From the NCBI GenBank assembly GCA_944385905.1, contig CALWZA010000008.1, positions 1-64,000 of the forward strand: a DNA stretch of 64,000 nt, in the 5' to 3' direction. Under the pieces are notes generated by a model, which searched no databases, had not been told where the DNA came from, and saw only the letters and a program-made list of their open reading frames with translations. A program made the translations under genes and the position numbers. This document shows, piece by piece, positions 1 to 6,813 of the stretch (within the stretch, counting starts at the first letter, position 1; every line of letters starts with the position of its first letter). Source of the stretch: an uncultured Clostridia bacterium. Lineage in GTDB: Bacteria > Bacillota > Clostridia > Oscillospirales > Ruminococcaceae.

Positions 1-63
1 ACTTTACAAACCTTATAAATTGTAGAGTATCCAACCATTGATTGAATATTGCCAATCTAATTT

Positions 64-681
64 TTACAGAATGCCATTATATATAATGCACGCATACCTA
101 TCTCTGTTTGATTTTGTCAGCAGCTCCGCTTTTACATTCCACCTTGATTGTTTTGCTTCACCGAAGCGCTGGAAATGAACTATTTCACGAGCTCTCAGGA
201 ATTTTATCGGGTCGCGCACGTCAGGGTCGTCTACCAGCCTCAGAATGTTGTCATAGGTGACCCTTGCCTTCTGTTCTGCCGCTAAGTCCTCAGTAAGGTC
301 GGCGAGTGGATCACCTGTTGACTGAATGGTTGCCGCCGAGAAAGGAACTCCGGTTGCGGCAACCGGGTAAACTCCCGTCGTGTGATCAACATAGTAATCC
401 GCAAAACCGCTTTCCAGAATTTGCTTTGGAGTAAGGTTTCTTGTGAGCTGGTAAACTATGGCAGATATCATTTCAAGATGACCAAGCTCTTCTGTGCCGA
501 TATCGTTAAGGATTGCCTTGCTTTGCGGACAAACAGCTGCGTAGCGCTGACAAAGGTATCTGAGAGCCGCGCCGAGCTCTCCGTCAGGACCGCCCAACTG
601 TGAAATGATAACTTTTGCGAGCTGAGGATTTGAGTTTTTAATGTTAACAGGATACTGAAGTTTTTTATCATATTGCCACAT
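64..681 (-). CDS. cotJC: Spore coat protein CotJC, manganese-catalase-like
   Basis: This 205-residue protein belongs to the CotJC family, spore-coat proteins that share the ferritin-like fold of manganese catalases. Visible family hallmarks are an early Glu in the GGPDGELGAALRYL stretch, the GTEELGHLEMIS segment with Glu and His metal-ligand candidates, and a later REIVHFQRFGEA segment with another Glu/His pair. The start codon overlaps the cotJB stop by one base (TAATG), indicating translational coupling. It is the last gene of cotJABC. In Bacillus this operon is transcribed in the mother cell during sporulation; the same is inferred here. The C-terminus runs to within 64 bases of the window edge and no terminator is visible there. 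Confidence 0.93.
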   Translation of the reverse strand: MWQYDKKLQYPVNIKNSNPQLAKVIISQLGGPDGELGAALRYLCQRYAAVCPQSKAILNDIGTEELGHLEMISAIVYQLTRNLTPKQILESGFADYYVDHTTGVYPVAATGVPFSAATIQSTGDPLADLTEDLAAEQKARVTYDNILRLVDDPDVRDPIKFLRAREIVHFQRFGEAKQSRWNVKAELLTKSNRDRYACIIYNGIL

Positions 682-938
682 TAATTGTCACCTCTTTCCC
701 ATGGCCACGGTTCGTCTATCCACGTCCATCTATCTGTCGGGCTGGACGACAAAGCGGTAAGCGGTCCGCATTTTGCCTCGTATTCTTTTATTGCCTCGTC
801 TTTTAGTTTTTTGCACTTGTTAAAATATTCAATGCCTTTTGAGCAGGTCGGGTGGCTGTTCAGATACAGTCCGGCATCAAGACATAGAAAACAGTACATT
901 TGAACTTTCTTGAGCAAAGAATCTTTTTCAGGTGTCAT
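681..938 (-). CDS. cotJB: Spore coat protein CotJB
   Basis: This 85-residue protein matches CotJB, an inner spore-coat component needed with CotJA and CotJC for coat assembly. It is small, rich in Cys, Lys and Glu, has a helical N-terminal half, and ends in a Trp-rich tail (RWTWIDEPWPWERG), which is typical of the family. A GAGG ribosome binding site lies 8 nt before the ATG. It follows cotJA by 15 nt and overlaps cotJC by one base. Confidence 0.9.
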   Translation of the reverse strand: MTPEKDSLLKKVQMYCFLCLDAGLYLNSHPTCSKGIEYFNKCKKLKDEAIKEYEAKCGPLTALSSSPTDRWTWIDEPWPWERGDN

Positions 939-953
939 AAGCAGTACCTCGAG

Positions 954-1151
954 TCAGACAGGTTCACCGATAAACGGTTTGTCAAGCGAAGGAAAAATAG
1001 TTCCGCGTGATAATGCCAGAGAGCCGTCATAAGGCTTTTCCCAGCTTTGAAAAGGGACATATGCCATTGCTACCGGGGTATGCTCCGGAAACTCTCCTGT
1101 AATCGGTTCACATTTGAATGAAGTATCGTCCTGATTGTCATTGCAAAACAA
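954..1151 (-). CDS. cotJA: Spore coat associated protein CotJA
   Basis: This 65-residue protein has the CotJA pattern: a Pro-rich short chain with an AMAYVPFQSWEKPYDGSLALSRGTIFPSLDKPF-type core (seen in two parts), ending GEPV. The start is read as TTG at 1149-1151 because an AAAGGAGG ribosome binding site sits at the right distance on the minus strand (about 1158-1167) and no in-frame ATG lies upstream. It heads the cotJABC operon. A sigma-E-like promoter could lie between 1190 and 1270 on the minus strand (a TCATATT box is present), but I cannot pair it convincingly with a -10 element. Confidence 0.85.
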   Translation of the reverse strand: MFCNDNQDDTSFKCEPITGEFPEHTPVAMAYVPFQSWEKPYDGSLALSRGTIFPSLDKPFIGEPV

Positions 1152-1639
1152 AACAACTCCTCCTTTATGTCATAAAATTTTGCCGGAAAGAAAGTAAGAG
1201 CGACGTTTTAGATGCGTCTCTTGTTTCCGTACAAGATACATTATGCGGTTATGTCGGAAAATGTGAATATGAGAGGAATGACATAAACTGTTTATGTATT
1301 ATGGAGTATTTAAGACAAATAAATCATAATAATCTCATAACCGGAGAAAATACAGATTTTCCAAAATCAGATATACAAAAAGAGCGATATTTTATATTAA
1401 TAATTAAGTATCCTATCAAAGACGCAGCATGTGAGTTAAAAAATTTTAATTAAAGTTATCAGAATGTGTAAATTTTATTTTAAATAAAAAACAATTTCGA
1501 TTTGTGCAGTTATTCTGGAAAAACAGCAAACAGATTTGTGCAATATTTGCGCAATATTAATGTAATGATATTACGATGAAAATACAGAAGAATAAAGAAA
1601 TGAGCAGGTGTCAAAAACTCACAAAAAAGCATTTAATAA
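1152..1639. other. AT-rich intergenic region between cotJA and the first LPXTG-like gene
   Basis: About 490 bases without a convincing gene. It holds the cotJ promoter region (minus strand) and, nearer the plus-strand gene, two extra exact copies of the octamer TTTGTGCA at 1501-1508 and 1535-1542. These are in addition to the promoter-proximal copy at 1640. A 111-codon open frame here (1118-1453, plus) overlaps cotJA, lacks a ribosome binding site and has no recognisable composition, so it is not called. Confidence 0.6.
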
Positions 1640-1685
1640 TTTGTGCAAAATTAGTGTAGAAATTTAATTGATAGTATGGTATAAT
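1640..1685 (+). promoter_or_regulatory. Promoter with upstream TTTGTGCA element, gene at 1738
   Basis: TTTGTGCA at 1640-1647, a weak -35 TAGAAA at 1657-1662, a 17-nt spacer, TGG extended -10 and TATAAT at 1680-1685. The octamer starts exactly 40 nt before the -10 box. The same architecture and spacing recur upstream of the genes at 2534 and 3345. Confidence 0.75.
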
Positions 1686-1737
1686 ATGAAACGCAATAAA
1701 TTGACAGGCTTGCTGTCAAGTAAATGGAGGAGATATT

Positions 1738-2358
1738 ATGAATATCAAAAAAGTTTTGGCTGCAGTTGCAGCGGCAGCTGTTGCGGTATCAGCAATGGCA
1801 GTATCGGCTTTTGCAGCGTCTGTAGGCGTTTCTTACGGCACTTCTTATTCAATTTCTGTTCCTGCTGACTCAACGGCAACAGAGGCAACAATAGCTTTGA
1901 GCGGCATAACAACAAATCCTACGGCTAACTGGAACGACTGGTGCCAGGCAGTAATTGCCGTTACAACAAACGGTGAGTCTACATACTACGGCTATATCGG
2001 CGCAGGCGTAACTTTCGACGTCAGCTATAACGAAACTACAATTCCTTACGGCGAATGTACAGTAGCTGATTCAGCAGGCGTAGGACAAGTAGTAGTTCCT
2101 GTAGCTGCAGGATCAACAATTGAAGTAATTGCTACCGGCTGGGCAGAAACTCCTGACGAAGCATATATGCAGGTAGATTCAATTACTCTTAACGACGGCA
2201 CAACATTGGAGGGCGGCACATCTGTAGACGTTCCTACAACAACTCCGGACACAGATACAGATACAACACCTGCTCCTGAGACAGGCGCAACAGCAGTAGT
2301 TGCACTTGCAGGACTTGCAGTAGCAGGCGCTGCGGCAGTAGCTTCTAAGAGAAGATAA
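1738..2358 (+). CDS. Secreted wall-anchored-type protein with APETG sorting-like tail (paralog 1)
   Basis: This 206-residue protein has a Sec signal peptide (residues 1-26, ending AVSAFA), a Gly/Thr/Ser-rich beta-type middle domain that I do not recognise, and a Thr/Asp-Pro linker. The tail is a sortase-type signal: PAPETGA, a hydrophobic Ala/Val/Leu stretch, then SKRR. The last 93 bases are nearly identical to the ends of the next two genes while the middle is unrelated, so the tail is a shared module. A GGAGGAG ribosome binding site lies 7 nt before the ATG. An exported, wall-linked protein is inferred. The middle domain may bind carbohydrate (it resembles a beta-sandwich with exposed aromatics), but that is a guess. 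Confidence 0.85.
   Translation: MNIKKVLAAVAAAAVAVSAMAVSAFAASVGVSYGTSYSISVPADSTATEATIALSGITTNPTANWNDWCQAVIAVTTNGESTYYGYIGAGVTFDVSYNETTIPYGECTVADSAGVGQVVVPVAAGSTIEVIATGWAETPDEAYMQVDSITLNDGTTLEGGTSVDVPTTTPDTDTDTTPAPETGATAVVALAGLAVAGAAAVASKRR
2266..2358 (+). repeat. 93-bp sorting-tail module, copy 1
   Basis: The 3' end of the gene encodes PAPETGA plus the membrane and basic tail. By eye it differs at about 5 positions from copy 3 (3882-3974), several of them in the last codons. Confidence 0.85.
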
Positions 2359-2381
2359 AGAATTATAAAATCAAAAATGCA

Positions 2382-2420
2382 AAAGCCCGTATGTAAATCA
2401 CATGCGGGCTTTGCTAATTT
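2382..2420 (+). terminator. Intrinsic terminator-like hairpin
   Basis: A 12-bp stem (AAAGCCCGTATG with CATGCGGGCTTT) around a short loop, following the first paralog. The T-tract is short. Confidence 0.65.
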
Positions 2421-2441
2421 GCACATAAAACCATTCCATTA

Positions 2442-2487
2442 TTTGTGCACAATTGTTGTTGAAATAATGGAGAATTATTGGTATACT
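2442..2487 (+). promoter_or_regulatory. Promoter with upstream TTTGTGCA element, gene at 2534
   Basis: TTTGTGCA at 2442-2449, -35 TTGAAA at 2459-2464, 17-nt spacer, TGG extended -10, TATACT at 2482-2487. Octamer to -10 distance is 40 nt, as in the two sister promoters. Confidence 0.78.
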
Positions 2488-2533
2488 AGAAACATCAAAA
2501 TAGTTTAACAGCTTAAAAATCGGAGGGAAAATC

Positions 2534-3190
2534 ATGAAACTCAAAAAATTATTCGCGGCAGCGGCAGCGTCAATCATAGCAGTATCGTCAATGGCTACAG
2601 CAGCGTTTGCAGAAGACTCAACTACTATCAAACTGATAATTTTATTGTCCGGCGATGGCTCAAAGTATTACAGTGAGGACGTTGCTATCACAGGCAGCGG
2701 CACATATACATTTACCGCTCAGTGTGAGGGCGAAGATCCTGCTATCGGCTCAATATACTTGAAGGAAATCGGTGACGACACACCCGCACCGGTTCCTGAT
2801 TCATTAAAAGACATGGTATTTACAATTGATTCATTTAAAGTAAACGATACTGAGGTTGCGCTTGACACAAATCAGTTTGCAGCAGTTGTTGACGGCGGAT
2901 ATGTAGACGTTTGCTTTGTTAATACATGGAATGCCGCAAGCACTCATACAGATCAGTTTGTTGGCGGAAAATTTGTAGATATGCCTTTGCAGAGCGTCAG
3001 CGTAACAATCACAGTTTCCGAAACCGGAGCTGCTGCGCTCAAAGAAGAAACAGCCGGCGAGACAACTACTGAAACTGACGCAGGCACAACTGAAACAACA
3101 CCTGCACCTGAGACAGGTGCAACAGCAGTAGTTGCACTCGCAGGACTTGCAGTAGCAGGCGCTGCAGTAGTAGCTTCTAAGAGAAAGTAA
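2534..3190 (+). CDS. Secreted wall-anchored-type protein with APETG sorting-like tail (paralog 2)
   Basis: This 218-residue protein has a signal peptide (residues 1-26, ending ATAAFA) and a middle of about 140 residues unrelated to its neighbours; the segment DMVFTIDSFKVNDTEVALD resembles the beta-sandwich modules of clostridial surface proteins. A Thr/Glu-rich linker leads to the same PAPETGATAVVALAGL tail ending SKRK. The ribosome binding site is GGAGGG, about 7 nt upstream. It has its own promoter and terminator, so it is monocistronic despite lying in a tandem array. The function of the middle domain is unknown to me. Confidence 0.85.
   Translation: MKLKKLFAAAAASIIAVSSMATAAFAEDSTTIKLIILLSGDGSKYYSEDVAITGSGTYTFTAQCEGEDPAIGSIYLKEIGDDTPAPVPDSLKDMVFTIDSFKVNDTEVALDTNQFAAVVDGGYVDVCFVNTWNAASTHTDQFVGGKFVDMPLQSVSVTITVSETGAAALKEETAGETTTETDAGTTETTPAPETGATAVVALAGLAVAGAAVVASKRK
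3098..3190 (+). repeat. 93-bp sorting-tail module, copy 2
   Basis: Differs from copy 3 (3882-3974) at only 2 of 93 positions by direct reading. The preceding parts of the two genes do not align. Confidence 0.88.
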
Positions 3191-3212
3191 TTTTTAACAA
3201 TTTTGGACTGCG

Positions 3213-3248
3213 AGCCGGAACAAAACATGTTTCGGCTTGTATGTTTTG
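3213..3248 (+). terminator. Intrinsic terminator-like hairpin
   Basis: A 9-bp stem (AGCCGGAAC with GTTTCGGCT, one G-U pair) followed by a TGTATGTTTT run. Confidence 0.55.
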
Positions 3249-3267
3249 TACATAATTCAAGAATATA

Positions 3268-3313
3268 TTTGTGCAAAAATAATATAGCAATTCGCGTTGG
3301 TGTATGATATAAT
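3268..3313 (+). promoter_or_regulatory. Promoter with upstream TTTGTGCA element, gene at 3345
   Basis: TTTGTGCA at 3268-3275, -35 TAGCAA at 3285-3290, 17-nt spacer, TGA extended -10, TATAAT at 3308-3313. Octamer to -10 distance is again 40 nt. Confidence 0.77.
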
Positions 3314-3344
3314 GTCAGTGCAATAAAAAAATTGGAGGCTTTTT

Positions 3345-3974
3345 ATGAAACTCAAAAAAATTCTTGCTGCAGTAGCAGCGACAGCAGTTGCAGTATCAGC
3401 TATGATGGTATCTTCTTTTGCGGCGTTTGAGAATATTGATATGACTTATACGAACGCAGATATTACCAGCGGTGATGCTTCAACAGCAACAAAGGTAAAG
3501 TTTGATTTCACAATCATTGATGACGGATATGCTTGGGCATACTTCGGAATCGAAATGAACAATGAGATTATTGTTCTTCTTTCAGGCAAGGAAAATACAT
3601 ATTCCGGAGACACAGCTATTTATGTAGCTAGCGGTGACGTTGTTTCCCAGACTGTTGATTTTGCTTATACTGATGATTGGGCAATCAGCGTTGGTCACAA
3701 CAACAGCGGTTCATTGATCATGGATTGTATTTCATTCCTTGATGATGCAGGCAATGTAGTAGCTACAATTGGTGATCCTTCAGCGGTTTCAACTCCTACA
3801 GTTGACGGCACAACAGACACAACTACAGATACTACAACAGACACAACAACAGATACAACTACAGATACAACTACAGACACAACACCTGCTCCTGAGACAG
3901 GCGCAACAGCAGTAGTTGCACTCGCAGGACTTGCAGTAGCAGGCGCTGCAGTAGTAGCTTCTAAGAGAAAGTAA
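3345..3974 (+). CDS. Secreted wall-anchored-type protein with APETG sorting-like tail (paralog 3)
   Basis: This 209-residue protein has a signal peptide (residues 1-27, ending SSFAA) and a beta-type middle of about 120 residues rich in Asp and aromatic residues. A tandem Thr-Thr-Asp-Thr linker is encoded by 12-bp repeats (about 3811-3885), followed by the shared PAPETGA-hydrophobic-SKRK tail. The ribosome binding site is GGAGG, about 7 nt upstream. The linker repeats would be prone to slippage and could vary in length between strains. It is exported and probably wall-attached; the ligand or partner is unknown. Confidence 0.85.
   Translation: MKLKKILAAVAATAVAVSAMMVSSFAAFENIDMTYTNADITSGDASTATKVKFDFTIIDDGYAWAYFGIEMNNEIIVLLSGKENTYSGDTAIYVASGDVVSQTVDFAYTDDWAISVGHNNSGSLIMDCISFLDDAGNVVATIGDPSAVSTPTVDGTTDTTTDTTTDTTTDTTTDTTTDTTPAPETGATAVVALAGLAVAGAAVVASKRK
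3882..3974 (+). repeat. 93-bp sorting-tail module, copy 3
   Basis: Third copy of the module that encodes the sorting-like tail, 2 differences from copy 2 and about 5 from copy 1. Confidence 0.88.
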
Positions 3975-4002
3975 TTGATTGTTTAAATCAATCAGTACAT
4001 TA

Positions 4003-4037
4003 AAAAGCGCATGGTTTAAAGCCATGCGCTTTTAATT
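4003..4037. terminator. Bidirectional intrinsic terminator
   Basis: A perfect stem (AAAAGCGCATGG with CCATGCGCTTTT) around a short loop, T-rich on the plus side and A-rich before it. It separates the convergent genes ending at 3974 (plus) and 4053 (minus). Confidence 0.8.
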
Positions 4038-4052
4038 TTTTGACCGCAAAAT

Positions 4053-4448
4053 TCAGTCAGCCTGTTCAAGCTCAATGCAGTCAACAAGAATGTTATCGCC
4101 GCCCCAGCCGTTATAGAAACGGATGTAGTTTTCGCCGACTTTAAGGTCGATAAGACCCACATCGAAAACTGCCCAGTCCTCGGACTTAGGAATAGTGAAA
4201 AGCTTGTCATAGGTGTCAGGAGCAACTCCAGGAGGGCAAAGCTGAACATCGTTTACAAGAATTTTCTTTTTAACGTCTCCGTCAGGGCTGCAATAGCGGA
4301 TTTTCAAACGAGCCTTTCTTTCAACGCAGCTCTGAGCCATAACAGTAACGCCGAAAAACGAGCCTGTAAAGCCTGTAACGTAACCCATTCCCGTATATCC
4401 TGGCTTTTCGGTTTCAACATGAGTTCCTCCGAGCTTTCCTCTCATCAT
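4053..4448 (-). CDS. Small CBM6/CBM35-like carbohydrate-binding-module protein
   Basis: This 131-residue protein resembles a lone CBM6/35-type beta-sandwich: an early GYTGMGYVTGF motif, alternating strands with RLKIRYCSPDG-like and VNDVQL segments, a LKVGENYIRFYNGWGGDN stretch and a final ILVDCIELE strand. No signal peptide, catalytic domain or anchor is visible, so it may be cytoplasmic or the remnant of a larger enzyme. The start is set by an AGGAG site 5 nt before the first of two adjacent ATGs. The frame stays open for about 33 more codons upstream (back to about 4547) with plausible coding sequence but no ATG, which hints at a longer ancestral protein. Confidence 0.65.
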   Translation of the reverse strand: MMRGKLGGTHVETEKPGYTGMGYVTGFTGSFFGVTVMAQSCVERKARLKIRYCSPDGDVKKKILVNDVQLCPPGVAPDTYDKLFTIPKSEDWAVFDVGLIDLKVGENYIRFYNGWGGDNILVDCIELEQAD

Positions 4449-4723
4449 TTCAGCTCCTGCGCAGTCAAGACGGATTGTTACTTTTTGCTCGCGTGACGGT
4501 TTTTGCTGGTTCCACAGCGATAAATACGAAACAGAGTTTAAGTCTCACGATTATAAGCACCTTGCGGAGTGCTAAGATAATGCAAAAATAATAAATTAAA
4601 ACACATGTAATCATATATTTAAGAATAATTAAATCTTATTTTTGAATATTAAGCAAGGAAAAATATTAATAGAATCGGTAATGTTAAGGCGGAAATTTGA
4701 CCGAACTTGACTGCGTCGTTTAA

Positions 4724-4792
4724 ATGACCTCATAATGTCTTATCATGCGGATTGATCCTTTCAATCTTGGATAAAAGGCAATATGAGGTCAT
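4724..4792. repeat. Inverted-repeat element of 69 bp
   Basis: ATGACCTCATA at 4724-4734 is the exact reverse complement of TATGAGGTCAT at 4782-4792. A smaller hairpin (GATTGA with TCAATC) lies inside. It could be a folded RNA, a terminator or a small miniature element. Confidence 0.6.
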
Positions 4793-5041
4793 AAAAGTTT
4801 TCTAAAAAGAACGATATACTTATGTGAAAACAACGCCGTATTCCTTACAGATAGAGGAAACTGGAGCATACATTCTAAATTCGGAGTATCAGATACAGAA
4901 GAATAGAAAAAGATAACTTTGTTAGGAAATACTAAAACTCTGACACTCCATTTTAGGACGCAAAGTTTTCCACAAATTAAGAGCAGTATAGTTTTTTGTC
5001 GTTCAAAATAGTACAATATAGTAAAAGGTGAAACGGTCTTT

Positions 5042-5097
5042 AAAAATATATCACATTGAGCAAGATGATATTTTTGCACAATGTGATATATTTTTTA
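5042..5097. repeat. 17-bp perfect inverted repeat with 20-nt loop
   Basis: Arms at 5042-5058 and 5079-5095 are exact reverse complements (cores ATATCACATTG and CAATGTGATAT) and the plus strand continues in T. It can act as a terminator or as a protein-binding palindrome. It is about 300 nt upstream of the first solute-binding gene. Confidence 0.65.
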
Positions 5098-5401
5098 GTG
5101 CAAAAACATAACATTATCTTATATTTATGCCATTTAATTTTTTCATAGTATGATTTGCGCGCTAATAAATAATAGGCTATATGACTATATTTATAATAAA
5201 CAGTATATATATTTAATTCTCATAAATCATTATGTGCGATGATTGTCCTTATAGGTAATATTATGCACTAAAATACATAACGTTAAATGAATTTCAATAT
5301 CAATATATCAGAAGAATAAAAATCAAAATAGAGTTAAAATAAATATATAAATTATGTGATTTGGACATAAAATTTTATATTGAAAGGAACAGTGACTAAC
5401 C

Positions 5402-6763
5402 ATGAAAGCAAAAAAATTAATCACCGGAGTACTGGCTTGTTCAATGATTGCGTCTCTTGCGGCGTGCGGACCGTCAGAAGATAAAGCCAAGGTTACGGCG
5501 ACACTTTCGTCCGAAGATCAAAACACAGTTATGGATGCGTCATCAGTGCTTGATGATATGACCCTTGAAAACAAAACTATCAAATGGTTTTGCTTCTGGG
5601 ATATCAATCCTGCGCCTGATGCTGAAACAATCCCGTCTCAGTATGTAATGTTTACTGAAAAATTCGGAGGCAATATCGAGTATATTCAGTCTCCGTGGGA
5701 CGGATATCTAACACAGTTAGCAAACCTGATACTCGGCGGCAACTCGCCTGATTTTACACAGGCATATTCCGACACATTCCCTAAAGGAGCGGTAACGGGA
5801 ATGTTCCAGCCGGTTGATGATTATATTGATTTTGACTCTGACCTTTGGAAAGACGTAAAAGAACTGAATGATAAATTCGCAATAGGTGATAAACATTACG
5901 CTATCGCGACAGCGGCTACCGAAGGCGGATTTGTATGTATTTACAACCGCAACACAATCGAAGAGTATGGCTTTGACGATCCGGCTGAGCTGTTTTATCA
6001 GAACGCATGGACATGGGATGTATTTGAGGACATGTGCCTTGAGTTCACCAACCCTGATGAGGAGCGCTATGCAATCGACGGATGGGCATTTGAAGAGGCT
6101 CTTATGGACACCGTTGGAGTACCAATGACTGAGGTTATTAACGGCGAGGTTGTATGCAACATAAATGATCCGAAGCTTGAAAAGGTTGCAACGTTCATGT
6201 ATGACCTTGCCAAGAACGGAGTAGTATATCCGAGATGGGCAAATGGCTGGGTTACACTTGACAACGCCGGAATAAATGCCGGACAGACACTTTTCCTGCC
6301 GACCGGTGTATATGCTTTTGATCCTACAGCGGACGGACAGATGTTCGTTCCGATGCCTCGTGACCCTGATGACGAGACATATTACGCTAAAACCGGATTT
6401 GCCGGCGTTCACATCTGCGAAGGAGCACCTAATCCCGAGGGAGTAGCTGTATATCAAAGCTGTGACAGAATAGCATATATGTCCGATGAAGTTAAGCAGA
6501 TAGGATATGATCAGCGCAGAGAGCTTGGCTGGACAGATGAGCAGATAGACATGTTTATCCGCATCAATGAACTTTCAACCGAGAATATTGTTATTGACGC
6601 TACAGGCGGTATCACCAGTGAGTATATGACTTTGGCTGATCAGGCAAGAAGAGGAACAATGGCTGAACAGCCTTCAACATGGGCAGAGCTTAAGGCTCAG
6701 TGCGCGGACGGAATGCTTGAAATGATAGACCAGTATAATGATCAGCTTGCGGCTTTGGGCTGA
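5402..6763 (+). CDS. Extracellular solute-binding lipoprotein, family 1 (copy A)
   Basis: This 453-residue protein is a family 1 extracellular solute-binding protein of the sugar ABC type. It has a lipoprotein signal with lipobox LAAC (Cys22). The mature part shows the two-lobed binding-protein pattern, including an ITR-like early segment, FAIGDKHYAIATAATEGGFVCIYN and the hinge region NAWTWDVFEDM. It would bind a sugar or oligosaccharide outside the membrane and deliver it to permeases, yet no permease or ATPase gene is adjacent. It sits 50 nt upstream of a near-identical paralog with the same leader (GAAAGGAACAGT, 13 nt before the ATG). The substrate cannot be told from sequence. Confidence 0.85.
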   Translation: MKAKKLITGVLACSMIASLAACGPSEDKAKVTATLSSEDQNTVMDASSVLDDMTLENKTIKWFCFWDINPAPDAETIPSQYVMFTEKFGGNIEYIQSPWDGYLTQLANLILGGNSPDFTQAYSDTFPKGAVTGMFQPVDDYIDFDSDLWKDVKELNDKFAIGDKHYAIATAATEGGFVCIYNRNTIEEYGFDDPAELFYQNAWTWDVFEDMCLEFTNPDEERYAIDGWAFEEALMDTVGVPMTEVINGEVVCNINDPKLEKVATFMYDLAKNGVVYPRWANGWVTLDNAGINAGQTLFLPTGVYAFDPTADGQMFVPMPRDPDDETYYAKTGFAGVHICEGAPNPEGVAVYQSCDRIAYMSDEVKQIGYDQRRELGWTDEQIDMFIRINELSTENIVIDATGGITSEYMTLADQARRGTMAEQPSTWAELKAQCADGMLEMIDQYNDQLAALG

Positions 6764-6813
6764 TAGGTTAATGTATTTAATTAACTTATAACTGAAAGGA
6801 ACAGTAACTAACC

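Larger units (their letters stand above)
4449..5401. other. Long AT-rich non-coding region with two palindromes
   Basis: About 950 bases with no credible gene. One open frame (4789-5079, minus) has no ribosome binding site and low-complexity composition. The region holds an 11-bp inverted repeat framing 4724-4792 and a 17-bp perfect inverted repeat at 5042-5095. I could not pair -35 and -10 boxes convincingly for the gene at 5402; isolated TATAAT-like boxes occur (for example 5192-5197). Confidence 0.6.

Noticed and set aside
1118..1453. 111-codon open frame on the plus strand
   Set aside because: It overlaps cotJA on the other strand, has no ribosome binding site and covers the cotJ promoter region.
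3695..4025. Cys-rich or Val-rich open frames antisense to the Thr-Asp repeats
   Set aside because: They are shadows of the 12-bp repeat in the gene at 3345 and have no start signals.
4789..5079. 96-codon minus-strand frame in the long gap
   Set aside because: No ribosome binding site, low-complexity composition, and overlap with the 17-bp palindrome.
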